NCBI GenBank assembly: GCA_029261295.1
Contig: JAJDBP010000004.1
Coordinates: 1-64,000 of the forward strand
Length of the DNA: 64,000 nt
Source: Nitrospirales bacterium
GTDB lineage: Bacteria > Nitrospirota > Nitrospiria > Nitrospirales > UBA8639
Reading direction: 5' to 3'
Part shown: piece after piece, positions 31,437 through 43,000 of the stretch
Layout of the letters: every line of letters starts with the position of its first letter
Numbering within the stretch: position 1 is the first letter of the stretch
Program-made: the position numbers and the translations under genes
Notes under the pieces: model-generated
Told to the model about the DNA's origin: nothing
What the model saw: only the letters and a program-made list of their open reading frames with translations
The model's database searches: none

Positions 31437-32714
31437 TTAATTGGAGGATGAGGCCGTTGAGGCGGGGTGAGGCCCTAAAGGAAGATGGATGAAAAATGTT
31501 GTTCCCACATTGACTTCACTTTGCACTGAAATTTTTCCAGAATGGGCTTCAATGACATCTTTGACAATTTTAGTGCCCAGCCCGGTCCCGCCTTTTTTCT
31601 TGCTCATCGCACTTGTCGTAAACAAGCTATCCCGAATCTCGGCTGGCATCCCACGCCCAGTATCCACCACTTCGATCTGAAGAGTGTGATCCGCAGTGTG
31701 GATGTTTCCGCGAATGGTAATGGTACCGCCGGTTGGTACTTCCGTCACGGCGTTGTTTACGAGATTATAAAAGGCATTAAAGAGGCGGCCTTCGTCGGCT
31801 TGGATTGGTGGAAGGTCATCAATCCCTTCATGATGCAGCGTAATCCCTTTTTCTTGTGCAAAGAGTTTTAACGTATCAAAGACCGAGGCTACAACATGAG
31901 CCATTTTACAGGAAGAAAACTTTGGCGCGCTGCTGAGGCCTTTCACACAATCCGCAATTTCCTTCACGCGATCTTGAATGCGACGGGCATTATTACTCAG
32001 CATTTCAATGACTTCATTGCACAGGTCATGGCTTTTTTGGGCTTTGGCTGGAACCGGGCTTTTCATTTCGGTAAACACTTCATCAATCTCATCTTTGAGT
32101 AATGAGGCTCCGCATAACACCGGCATCAGTAGATTTTTCACATCATGTCCAATATCCCCAAGAATGCAAGCCACTTCAGCGAGTTTCGCCTCTTGAAATA
32201 AACGAGCTTGTTCGATGGATAGGGCCGTGAACGAGGCAATGATGGTGAGGATCGCCACATCATCTTGATCTAAGCGACCATCTTGTTTGTTCATGACTTC
32301 CAACACACCAATAGGATGGCCCTCCCACCGTTTGAGTGGAAGGGCAATCATATCCTGTGTGTTAAAGCCTGTATTTTGATCGATTTTTTCGAGGTGCCGT
32401 TGATCACTCTTGGCGTCTTGAACAACCATCGGCTCGCCTTTGGCAAACACCGACCCTGCAATGCCCTCGGTCCACGGGAATGCAGTACCGGGCCGAGGAG
32501 CCTTGTCACCAATGGCATGGTAAAACACCAATTCCTTGGTTTCCGGTTTAGCGAGCAGCACAGACCCCGCTTGCCCATTCACCACTTCTAAGGCAATCTT
32601 TAATCCCTGCTCAACAAGTTCTTCCACACTCAAGTGTTGAAAGAGGGCTTCGCTTATTCGTCGTGCCGCGTCCAGCTCCCGTTCCCGTCGATCCTGTTGT
32701 GGTGAAATCGTCAT
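31437..32714 (-). CDS. GAF-domain sensor histidine kinase
   Basis: A 425-aa soluble kinase. A GAF domain spans about 15-172. A HisKA-like dimerisation region carries the H-box ILGDIGHDVKNLL with His190 as the likely phospho-acceptor, followed by a long helical insert. The ATPase domain has N-box FYNLVNNAV, G1 VVDTGRGMP and G2 GGTGLGTKIV. No membrane segment is present, so the signal should be a cytosolic ligand of the GAF domain. It lies 76 bp downstream of a single-domain response regulator on the same strand, the likely partner and operon mate. The start codon has only a weak ribosome-binding site, which could mean translational coupling or a slightly different start. Confidence 0.88.
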   Translation of the reverse strand: MTISPQQDRRERELDAARRISEALFQHLSVEELVEQGLKIALEVVNGQAGSVLLAKPETKELVFYHAIGDKAPRPGTAFPWTEGIAGSVFAKGEPMVVQDAKSDQRHLEKIDQNTGFNTQDMIALPLKRWEGHPIGVLEVMNKQDGRLDQDDVAILTIIASFTALSIEQARLFQEAKLAEVACILGDIGHDVKNLLMPVLCGASLLKDEIDEVFTEMKSPVPAKAQKSHDLCNEVIEMLSNNARRIQDRVKEIADCVKGLSSAPKFSSCKMAHVVASVFDTLKLFAQEKGITLHHEGIDDLPPIQADEGRLFNAFYNLVNNAVTEVPTGGTITIRGNIHTADHTLQIEVVDTGRGMPAEIRDSLFTTSAMSKKKGGTGLGTKIVKDVIEAHSGKISVQSEVNVGTTFFIHLPLGPHPASTASSSN

Positions 32715-32790
32715 CGAGGCTGTGCCAATCGTTTCAAAACCTTTGTGGCGCTGGGACGGGTGATCTTAGTCATCTCTTATCGTTCTAGGG

Positions 32791-33198
32791 TTATGTGGCA
32801 AATTTATCTTTAAAGAGCTCATGGCTATTCGCAGCCTTCTTCACGGCTTCCACCAACTTTTCCGATTCAATCGGCTTGGTGAGGTATTCGACAATCCCTT
32901 GCTTAAAGAGCTCATTGGCATCCGTAAAGTCTGGATTCCCCGTTAACACAATGACCGGGACTGAGGGGAATTGTTCACGGAAATAGGAAATGGCACCCAT
33001 CCCGTTCACATTGGGCATCTGCATATCACAGATAATCGTATCGACCGCCAGAGGATTGTCCCCGGATCGAATGGCGTCGATGCCTTTTTGCCCATCTTCC
33101 GCTTCAACCACATCAAATCCGGCTTTGGTTAACGTCAGCCGGATAGTTCGCCGCACATCTTCTTCATCGTCTACAACTAAAACTCGACCTTCAGACAT
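32791..33198 (-). CDS. Single-domain response regulator (CheY-like receiver)
   Basis: A 135-aa receiver-only protein. The start at 33198 is chosen because GGAGG lies 5 nt upstream and translation then begins MSEGRVLVVDDEE, directly on the receiver fold; an upstream in-frame start at 33249 would add 17 unlikely residues. Acidic pocket Asp10/Asp11, phospho-acceptor Asp58 in IICDMQMP, the switch Thr in IVLTGNP and Lys in YLTKPI are all present. There is no output domain, so it must act by protein contact or as a phosphate sink. It is first in an apparent operon with the GAF histidine kinase downstream. Confidence 0.88.
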   Translation of the reverse strand: MSEGRVLVVDDEEDVRRTIRLTLTKAGFDVVEAEDGQKGIDAIRSGDNPLAVDTIICDMQMPNVNGMGAISYFREQFPSVPVIVLTGNPDFTDANELFKQGIVEYLTKPIESEKLVEAVKKAANSHELFKDKFAT

Positions 33199-33503
33199 GG
33201 AAGCCTCCATTTTGGTAAATAGTCCGGTTTCTGCCAATGAACCGGCCAATGTGAGTATGTGATCAGACTATATATGACTCCAAATTCAGGAATGTGAAGC
33301 GAATGCTCGAGTAAAGTTAAATACGTAAATTCAAAGGTGAATTATCGTATTTACTAGCCGATTTTCATAAAGAAGTCAATTGACATGATGATGGAATCTT
33401 TGAATCGAATGTCTTCATTGATATAAGAGGGGCATGAACGAGAGAAGGCTGAGCAAAAATTTAAGGACTCCTGGAAAATATCAATTGGGGCCCAACCCCA
33501 AAT
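33199..33503. other. AT-rich intergenic region
   Basis: This 305-bp gap lies between the haemagglutinin-like gene and the response-regulator gene, both on the minus strand. It should carry the promoter of the regulator-kinase pair. I see no clear terminator hairpin, operator or small gene in it. Confidence 0.4.
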
Positions 33504-36500
33504 CTAGCATCCAATAAACTGATGGGATTTAAACCGTTTCGGTTCATGTGAGGAAAGATGATGCTTCGATGCACTCCTTGTTGCTTCGGCCATTTGAGTA
33601 TCTGCTGCTGGATGAGAGGCGAGGAGTGGGAAAATGGGGCTGGAAAGCCATCCTCCTGGAACTTGAGGAAGCCCACTTCGATCAACCACGGCAAAGCTAC
33701 TAAATTCTCCGTTTTTTCGAGCAGCACATTTGGCCGAGTACATGGTCCCGATATTGGCAGGCGTTTCAGGAAGAGGAGCAATGGTGCCACTTAAATTTTG
33801 AATGGGTGCCTGAATATCCACGGACCCACTAATACCTAAATCAGAGGTGGCATCAATAATCGTAAAAAGATCTCCAAAAATCACATTGGCCACTAAATTG
33901 ATATTGCCTCCATTACCTTCGAAAGCCCTGGCCAAGATCTGAGAATTTTGCAAAACAATAAAATCAGGGTCCAAGAAAATATCTCCACCACCCGTATCCT
34001 TGTCTCCCTTAACAGAACTGATAATTTGGGAATCTTGAACTTGAATGAGCTTTTTCGTTTTCAGCTCAATATTTCCCCCATTGGCCTGAAGGGCTTCGGT
34101 GGTGATAGAACTATTTCTCACCCGAATAGTATTTTCAGCTAAAAGAGCGATCCTTCCGGCATTTCCGGCTCCTGAACTTTCCGCTGTCACCTTCGATGAA
34201 TTCGCTAACGCAACATTTCTTCCCGATCGAAGCGTAATATTCCCACCACTAGCTTTGCTAGCATCTAGGCCGGAACTCAACGCGGAGACCTGAGTCCCAT
34301 TATTGAGGCTCACCGTTCGAAAACCATCCAAAAGAATATCTCCACCTGCAGCCTCAGCCGCTGCTGTTGTTACCAAAGATCCAGAAACCATAATAGTGGG
34401 AGCGATGATACTCACACTTCCCGCATCACCGGCCCCAAAACTTTCTGCAGAGATATTCGCCCCATTCGTGAGAGCAATCGTATCTTGGGAGGTGACGGTA
34501 ATATTCCCACCGTTACCCGATTGGGCAGTGGTTGAAACGGTACTGGCATCAACCCCCACGAATGCGCCTCCGATCACCGTCACATTCCCCGCATCTCCAA
34601 CCCCAGTACTGGCCGCCGTCACAGATGATCCTTCAGAAAGCTGAACATGATCAAGCCCCTCAAGGAAAATGGTCCCGCCATTAGCTATGTTCGCATCTGA
34701 ACCCGAACTTAGCGCCGAAATAATGGAACCATTCTGTAAATCAATGCCGCCCTGAGAATGCACTACTATATCCCCACCTGTAGATTGAGCAGCTGAAGTA
34801 TTGACTCGTCCCCCGTCACTCAAAAAATTATTATTCACCTGAAACTCGACCTTCCCAGAATTACCTTGACCTTCACTTGAGGAAGAGACGGTTCCAGAGG
34901 TTCCGAGTTGAACGGTATCCGAATGGACAAGAATATTTCCTCCTCCACCATCCCCGGACGCGGTCGTGAAAATACCACTGGAAAGACCATTTTGATCTTG
35001 GCCATTGATGACAACCATAGACGCATCAGATCCATCTCCGGTAAGCCCTTGTATGGTGACCGTGCCTCCGGCACCGGTTGCCGTGGTACTGCTATCAATG
35101 CGAGCCCCACCAGTTAATTCTAGGGCATTCAGATTCAAGGTAATAAGACCGGCATCCCCAACTCCCCCACTACTTGCCGATAATCTGGCTCTATTATTCA
35201 CCGCCACTTGGCGTGCATGAATACTTAAATCTCCCCCAGTGCCATCCCCGGCAGTCTCTGTAATTAAGCCAGCACCAACCCCATCAAGGATGACCGAATC
35301 GGCTACCGAACCAGGCCCATTGATACCTTGAATGAGTATAACCCCCCCCCCACTTTTCGGAGGTATTCCAGAAATATTGGTTGGAATACTGCGAGTATTA
35401 ATGCGTGCCCCATCGCCTGTTAAGGATAAGTTCTGAACATCTAAGACCACATTGACCGCCCGGCCACTTCCCCCCGTTATACCAACAATACCGGTTTCAG
35501 TCCCAGTCGCATTAATAGAAAACTGATGTGCACGGATATGGATATCCGAGGCTGAGGCTGGACTGTTCAAATTTTCAGATTTGATCTGCGAACCAGCATC
35601 GATAATAAAGCTACCCGCAATATCAAGATCAATACTCCCACCTTGCCCCTGATAGACTGAAGACAATTGGGAGTTGATGAAACTTCCACCACCAAGCCTC
35701 AATCCTTGGGCCTGGACCAGAATATCACTTCCATCCCCACCACCTTGGACGATAGCATTCAACGTCGAGCCGCCCAGAATATCGATCTGTCTTCCTTCAA
35801 TCAGGATATCGCCAGCATCCCCGAGAAACACGTTCGATTGATCTAATGCACCAGCAGAACGAGCGGTGATCGCACTGTGCCCCGAAAGCATGACATCATC
35901 CTGAACCTTAATATCGATAGCGACAGGTGCCCCATCAAGATTGCCGACGGTGTCGCTCCGAATTTGCGAATTATTGTCCAGCACAAGTTGGCCGCCACGA
36001 ATGATAATGGTCCCACCCCTCGTGGTCGGATCTTCGAGATCACTCAAATTTAACTTTCCCGATACACGTAAAAATGTACTGTCAAAGGTAATCGTTCCCC
36101 AATCGGTCACACCTGACGTGCCCTCTGAAAATGCCGCCCCTCCCTGGATGGCGCTCGAAACCTCCCCATTAGAGGCCAATGATGTCAAAATGATATTCCC
36201 ACTCCGAGCATTGATCGTCCGATCCCCGATATCGATGTCTCCTCCCACGATACCCAAAGTCGCACTATTCGCCATATTCAAAGTCGCACCAGCATCGATG
36301 AAAATTGACGCAGGGTTGCCGGATAAAAATCCAAATGCAGAAGGCGGGGCAGCCGTAAACATGCTCCCAATCTGGCTTTCATTTGAGGAGAAAATACCTC
36401 GCCCTTCGCCTTCCCCTAAACTAATAAAATCTGCTGTCGTGACATAAAACGATCCACCAATATTGAGGCTTCCCTGAGGGCCAAACACGATTCCATTCGG

Positions 36501-36917
36501 ATTGAGAAAAAAAAGATTGGCATTGGATTGTTGGACAGCAGGAAGGTGAACATCAACCCCCAACGTCCCAAACAAATGAGAGGGATTGGTGCCTGTCACT
36601 CTACTCAAGATATTGGCGGCACCTTGAGAATAGAAATTTCCTGTGTCCCCTACACCCACTTGAAAATCAGAAAAACTATGAAACAAGCTCGATCCTTGGG
36701 TATGACCCCCAGTAATATCAAAACGAGTCCCCGAAGGTTCGATCACAGGGGCCACGACTGAATTTTGTCCACCAGGGAGGGTCGTATCGGGAAGAATCGA
36801 AGTGACAACTTCCGCCCATGACTTGGCATGCCACACACTTAGCAAACACCCCACTATCATGAAACTTAGTAGAAATCGACCTCGGGGCTCATTTTCAATG
36901 TGAATGGGTCTTTTCAT
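33504..36917 (-). CDS. Filamentous-haemagglutinin N-terminal-domain adhesin (TpsA-like)
   Basis: A 1137-aa exported beta-helix protein. The start at 36917 is preferred to the ATG at 36932 because GGGAGA stands 6-7 nt before it. Signal peptide to about residue 36. The two-partner-secretion domain (about 37-175) has LPGGQNSV, a GxTRFDI segment, ANLFFLNPNGIVFG and an FYVTTADFIS end, as in the cyanobacterial-type TpsA group. The rest is glycine-rich adhesin beta-helix with GNGGNI- and GDAGSV-type rungs. The C-terminus has a single-Cys SAKCAARK segment and SSFAVVDRSGLPQVPGG, a tail common in this group. A ten-G tract sits near residue 524. TpsA proteins are exported by a TpsB outer-membrane pore; none is encoded in this window. 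Confidence 0.88.
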   Translation of the reverse strand: MKRPIHIENEPRGRFLLSFMIVGCLLSVWHAKSWAEVVTSILPDTTLPGGQNSVVAPVIEPSGTRFDITGGHTQGSSLFHSFSDFQVGVGDTGNFYSQGAANILSRVTGTNPSHLFGTLGVDVHLPAVQQSNANLFFLNPNGIVFGPQGSLNIGGSFYVTTADFISLGEGEGRGIFSSNESQIGSMFTAAPPSAFGFLSGNPASIFIDAGATLNMANSATLGIVGGDIDIGDRTINARSGNIILTSLASNGEVSSAIQGGAAFSEGTSGVTDWGTITFDSTFLRVSGKLNLSDLEDPTTRGGTIIIRGGQLVLDNNSQIRSDTVGNLDGAPVAIDIKVQDDVMLSGHSAITARSAGALDQSNVFLGDAGDILIEGRQIDILGGSTLNAIVQGGGDGSDILVQAQGLRLGGGSFINSQLSSVYQGQGGSIDLDIAGSFIIDAGSQIKSENLNSPASASDIHIRAHQFSINATGTETGIVGITGGSGRAVNVVLDVQNLSLTGDGARINTRSIPTNISGIPPKSGGGVILIQGINGPGSVADSVILDGVGAGLITETAGDGTGGDLSIHARQVAVNNRARLSASSGGVGDAGLITLNLNALELTGGARIDSSTTATGAGGTVTIQGLTGDGSDASMVVINGQDQNGLSSGIFTTASGDGGGGNILVHSDTVQLGTSGTVSSSSEGQGNSGKVEFQVNNNFLSDGGRVNTSAAQSTGGDIVVHSQGGIDLQNGSIISALSSGSDANIANGGTIFLEGLDHVQLSEGSSVTAASTGVGDAGNVTVIGGAFVGVDASTVSTTAQSGNGGNITVTSQDTIALTNGANISAESFGAGDAGSVSIIAPTIMVSGSLVTTAAAEAAGGDILLDGFRTVSLNNGTQVSALSSGLDASKASGGNITLRSGRNVALANSSKVTAESSGAGNAGRIALLAENTIRVRNSSITTEALQANGGNIELKTKKLIQVQDSQIISSVKGDKDTGGGDIFLDPDFIVLQNSQILARAFEGNGGNINLVANVIFGDLFTIIDATSDLGISGSVDIQAPIQNLSGTIAPLPETPANIGTMYSAKCAARKNGEFSSFAVVDRSGLPQVPGGWLSSPIFPLLASHPAADTQMAEATRSASKHHLSSHEPKRFKSHQFIGC
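35342..35351 (-). repeat. Homopolymer tract (ten G on the coding strand) inside the adhesin gene
   Basis: Ten consecutive C on the plus strand, read as G on the coding strand, encode a Gly-Gly-Gly-Val stretch near residue 524. Tracts of this length in surface genes are classical slipped-strand phase-variation sites. A one-base change would truncate the protein soon after this point. Confidence 0.6.
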
Positions 36918-37060
36918 ATTTGATTCTCCCATTTTCCAAATAAAAGCCTATCTCACCAGAACCTCTCCTAAAATGCAAGATAATGCTCCATTCCTGCTGA
37001 TTCACAGCAATCGGCGGTCCCAACATTAATGTCGTCAATGATCCCCTATGGGAATTCCTA

Positions 37061-40000
37061 TTACTCCTTTAGTTCAATGAGAAGGGAGGGGATCCTTGTT
37101 TTTCCTATATCATTGTCTGCCGCCCCCTCCTTCGAATAGAGCAAAACTTGTTCAGGGTTCGCCGGCAGAACTCCTAACGAAAGAAGGCTTCCCTGTCGCA
37201 AAATGGCTTCCCGTATCCACCGCATTACATTTGTCGAATACTGCTGCGTGGCTTCATCAAACGCCATGGGCAACCGAGCAATGTCTTGATTGGCCATCGA
37301 AAAACCGCCTAACCATGTCTGTGCACAATCAGCCTTCGTATTACGAATGTTGGCATCTACCGCACAGGCCCACGTCACCCCCGCACCGGTGCCCCGCGCC
37401 TGCTTCCCCCTGCCGCCTTGCCCATTGCCTTCCACAAACGCCTCACGCAAGGGCACCACTTCGAGCGAAGGATGACTCAGGGACCGCCGAGTGCCTTTCA
37501 CCCGCCCCTGATACGGCGTGAGCACGAGCTGCGCCGAGATGACCTGCTCGGGAAGGAGCTTCGGGAGTGTAAACTGCACCACCGCATGATGGGGCTGCTT
37601 CCCTCCTACTTGCAGCACCGGCTGTGCTCCCACATTCCGATGGGGCTGATGGGCCATCACGGTACTATCATGCGAAACCCCCAATCGCACCTCGGTGCTC
37701 ACCTCCCGCAGGCCCTGTTCCTCCATTGTGCCTGCGGCCTCTCCCGTGGACTCCACCCCCTGGATAGCACTGCCCACCGCTGCTACGGCTTGTTGTCCAT
37801 TCAAATAATAGCGATTGAGGAACGTCACGATCGCTTGCGCAGTCGCCTGTTCATCATTGGGTATCACTCGCCCTCCCGACGTGGGGTCGACTACCCCTCG
37901 AATCAGTTCAGTCATATCTCCCACCTCGCCCCCCTGCTTCCACGCAACATACCGAGCAATAAGATTCGCGTCCGCGGTCGGACTCGCTTGCCCATTGCCA
38001 TCCGGATCGAACACTGTGGAACGACCGGCCTCGATATACGCTTTGATCGCCAACGGATCACCACACCGATCTGAATCAGGATTGTCGCACGCAACAATCG
38101 GTTCCATTAAAGCAGCGCCTTCCAATCCAAACAAGCCACGTTGCAACACCGCCGCATCGATTTGATCCGTAACCCCATTCCCATCAATGTCCAACGTCAC
38201 TGCCGGCGCTGACGAGCCGCCAAACTTCACCTGACATTGGAGATTCTCTGTCACATTCACGCTGAGATTGGTCGGACTCACCAGCTGACATGCGGTAGGA
38301 CCATCCCAGCCATCAAACGAAAAACCCTGATCCTCCGCGGCTGTTAACACCACCACTGTTCCCACCGGATAGGTGACTCCTGGCGACCCGGGGATCCCGA
38401 TTTCCGCAATGGGCAACGCCGCGCCCGCCGGCGGCTGCACCGAAGCCGTGCTCACCGTCCCCTCCCCCGTCCCAATCTGTTGCACTTCTAACACTGCACA
38501 ATTTTGATTCGCGACAGTTTCACCGTATTCCACTAACGGAATCGTCGGCACCGTAAATCGACTACCAATCGTCCGCCAGTTCGAAAATCCAAACGCCGCC
38601 CCCGTCTCAATGGGGTTGTGAGTATCCGTGGCATCAAACACGGTAAGGCCTCCCACACGCACCTGTATGCGCGGTCCCTCTAGAATCACTTCGAGGCTTT
38701 TCTGCGTCATAGCCCCCGGCCCTTCCCCATCAAAAAACATATCCCCTCCCGCGTCAACTTTTTCCGTATCTGCCCCGGTCAGCACATCCGTCAAAAAGCT
38801 CACCTCCGTCCCCTGCCGTTTGACTAAACGAAACCGTGGGGAATCCTGTCCCAATTCCCAATCCACCGTGAAGCGATAGAAGGTTTGGGGGCCATTGACG
38901 CGAAAGACCACGCCCATCGCGCCAGCTTCGTTGAGATCATTCGATCGGAATTGCAGATTCATCCGAAAATCCGGCCGGCAATCGGCTAAGGGATGCGTCA
39001 GAAGGGTCCCCAGCTTGGGCAAGGCTGAGTCAGGCTCAAGCAGATTTTGCGCCGTGGGTATCGTTTGCTCGATCCCGTTATTCACTTCCTCATTGATGGC
39101 TTGCCAGCTGGAGGGCGGTGTCCCAGTATCAATCACCGTCCACCCTATTAATCCCCCAGTGGCTTCAAATCGCACTTCTTCTGAGACCGCACTTTCTTGT
39201 TGGCCAGCTAAGAGCGCAGACGTCCCGGTCAACCCCGAAGGTGGTTCGTTAAAGACGCCCGTCACCACGGCAAAATACGTCACGCCAAGCGTTAAGCCGG
39301 TCAGCGTATGGGCGGTATTGGTTCCGACATTAATCGGGGTCACCCCTTGATAGTTCCCTGATTCGGTACTCACGTAGAGATTGTAGTGAGCAAGTAAATT
39401 GGCATCTTGGTCTTGATCTGGCCCCCAGTTCGCTGCCGCTTGCCCAAAGCCTAGGGACATAACCGTTGGACCAAACGGTTTCCAGGGGAAAAACTGCCAA
39501 AAAGCTGGAAAGGTATTAGAACTAAACGTGGAAGTAATGTGTCGCGTTTGCGTCATGCTCACCGTACAGCGAACATCCTGAACCCCCGCACACCCAGGGC
39601 CTCCCCATCCACCAAACGTGACCCCGGCACCATTAGGTTGGGCAAACAGCTCTACCACCGTTCCCGCAGGAAAAGTTGCGTGACAAAAAGTCTGTCCATT
39701 TCCGCATTCAATTCCCCGTGGCAAACTCGTCACCAGGCCATTCCCTAACCCATTCGTGGTGATCACTAAATCAAATTGCGTAACCGGAACCGTTTGCGTC
39801 AACGCTTGAATGTCGGTGCTTCCAACGATCGGCACGAGCGCCAGATCGTTCTGCACCTGTGCGGAGTGTGTCGTGTGGAAGGCTCCAGCAATCGAGTTGC
39901 CGGACAGCACTTCCACCGTATCATTGAGCACAGGCGTAAACCCATTCACTCGCTCGAAGAGGAGTGTGCCATTCACGGTCACATCCCCTGTCACCGACAC

Positions 40001-43000
40001 CAAATCCGACTCCACACCAGCCTGAAACCCACCCAGCTCCATCGAAAGAGTACTGGTGCTGGCTAGGGTAAGATTTCCATTCACCACAAATGTCCCCGGA
40101 GAATTTCCCGGTGCCAGAAACCCCGCATTCGTGACGTCACCAACAACCGTGCCGCTTGTTTCAATGACTCCGCCCGCCTCATTACTCACTCCTTGAGCTG
40201 CAGTTAATGTTGTTCCAACAGGAATGTGTAAAGTGCCTGAATTGGAAAATGAGCCTGCCACTGACACATCCGATGCTAGAATCACATGTGACGAGGAGGC
40301 CGTATCCACGTGATCAAAATGAGAAGCCGTTGAGCCTGGTTGGGAAAAAGAAACGGTTTGAGGAGAGAGCCCCTGAAAAATGACTTTTAACCCAGTGGCC
40401 GCAAATGGAATACTCCCTCCCGCATTGTGCGTTTGGGAAAAATGCCCCATCACTCGTAACTCCCCGGCGGTTAACGTCCCCACCGTCGTGGCTCCGCTTT
40501 GGTCAGTCGTAAACACCACATTCCCTTCGACCAACACACGATCAGCGGGATTCGTCATAATCAGACCCGTGGTGCCTCCCGGTGAATTCACGACTGTAAG
40601 ATTGCCTGTAATCGAAAGATGATGGCCATTGACCGTAAGCCGCTCTAAGGATCCGGGTTGATCGATAGTGAGATTTCCGGAGACGAACGTATTACCGATG
40701 AGTGAACATTTTCCCGTCACAGTGACATGCGGCAGATTGCCGGCCAACGTACAGGTACTGCCACCGACGACCACCGTTCCCGATCCTCCAATCTCGCCTA
40801 ACCCTTGGATGTTGCCACTCGGCCCAAGGGTAAGAACATTGTTCACCGTAAGATTCGCACCGGCTTGCACAACAACCGATTCGGCTTCCCCAGGATTCGT
40901 GAGGACAGGATTGGTATTTGTGATGGGAATAAACACCGGTTGGCCATTGACGGGAACACCTGGGGGTAACCAATTGATTGGATTTTCCCACTGATTGGAG
41001 TTCTTTCCTCTCCAAGTTTTGGTAAATGTGCCGACCGTGGTTATTTCCTCTGCAGAATTATTGACAAAATTTGGATCCGGTTGTTCCGCCCCTACATAAG
41101 CCGTATTTGTATAACTCCCGCCTATCGCCGCGTTCACGGTAACCGTCACGTTTGCGGTCTCGCCTACCGTCATGTCCAGCAACAGGCAAATGACCGGAAC
41201 GCCCTGGCCACATGAACCATTGCTCGGAAGAGCGGAGCCCAATGTCAAGCCCGCAGGAAGAATGTCCGTCACTCTGACATCTGTAGCCACATCAGGACCA
41301 TGATTGGTGACGAGAAGATTGTATTGAAAATTTCCAATGGCAGTTGGATCAGACGAATCCATCATCGTCACGGACAGATCCGCTAACGGATTGGGACTTT
41401 GGACAACCGTCGACGCCGTGGCTGAATCGTTTGTGGAATTAGGATCATTGCTCGAAGAACTCACCGTTGCCGTATTCATCAAGATCAGAGGGGCACCGGG
41501 AGTTTGTAATGAAATTTGCACCTGTCGGTCTTCTTGAGGAAGCAGCGTTCCAAAGGAGCAAGCCACCAAAGGATCAGATCCACTATTATCAAATCCACAT
41601 CCTGCAGTGGCATTCACAAATGTCGTTCCTAGAGGAAGGGAATCACTGAGGACCACGGTCTCGGCCTGATTCGGGCCCAGGTTGGTCACGGTGAGATCAT
41701 AGGTAATCACATTGTCCGTCTGTACCGGATCTGGGGAATCCAAAATGGTCACTTGGAGATCTGCTTCCGGGGTAGGGTCTAAATTCAATACGCGCACAAC
41801 GCCAGCATTAGAAATTTCCGGAATGCCAAAACGATCAGCATCATTCAAGGGACTCCCCACTACCAACTCTAAGCCACCATCGTTATCCAAGTCTCCGACT
41901 GCAGACACATCCCAACCAAAGTTTTCTGCGTCTTCTAAATTCGGAACAGCCCCTCCAAACAAATCAGAAATCTTTTGCTCTCGTTTGACGGTCCCATCCG
42001 TATTCAGAAACAACAGCCATACGGCTCCGGTCTGAGAGGCCCCATCATCATCGCCAATTGCGCCAACAGCCATATCGGGAATTCCATCCTCATTCATGTC
42101 ACCTAACCCTGCGACAGAACTGCCAAATAAATCTGGCGACTCCAGCTCCCCGTTGAAGTTTCCGTCGAAATCAGAAATCTTCTGGACTGATTGAACGCTC
42201 TCACGCAAGACAGGGATTGGAGACCCCTCAAAACTTCTTTGAAGAAACAGCACCCACACCGCACCCGTCCCAAACCCTCCGTCGCCATCCTGATGAGCCC
42301 CAACGGCCAGATCCGGAATCCCATTACCATCCACATCACCAAGATTGGCCACCGAAGAGCCAAACTCATTAAAGTCCTGAAGGGTCGGGTTCACACCAAC
42401 AGTCGTATCAGATATTTTCAGAGTCCTTTTCACGGAACCGTTGGCATTCAAATACACAATATACACGGCTCCCGTCTCACCTGAGACGCCACCATCATCG
42501 TCCCCCGGCGCACCAACGATCACGTCTGCCATCCCGTCTAGATTCAAATCCCCGACCCCGGCTACCGAACTTCCAAAACGATCGTTGCTGTCAAGGCTCG
42601 CCGGAAATCCAGCACGATCATGACTAATGGTGTGAAAATTGATAACTCCACCCGAGGCGGCTAGAAAAAGTATATACACCGCTCCTTGGTCCGAAGCGGT
42701 CTGAAAGTGGCCCTTAGCGCCTACAGCGATGTCCGTAACCCCATTTCCATCCAGATCACCCAAATTGGCCACAGAAGTACCAAATTCGTCACCTGGTGCT
42801 AACACCCCAAATTCTCCGCTGATAAGATCAGGATCCGATATTTTGTTATGAGACTTTATCGTTCCGTTCGCGTTCATAAAAATGATCCAAACCGCACCTT
42901 TGGAAAAACCTCCTTCATCATCAAATGGCGCGCCTACCGCAAAATCTCCGACCCCATCGCCGTCTAGATCGCCTAAGCCCGTCACCGATGACCCAAATCT

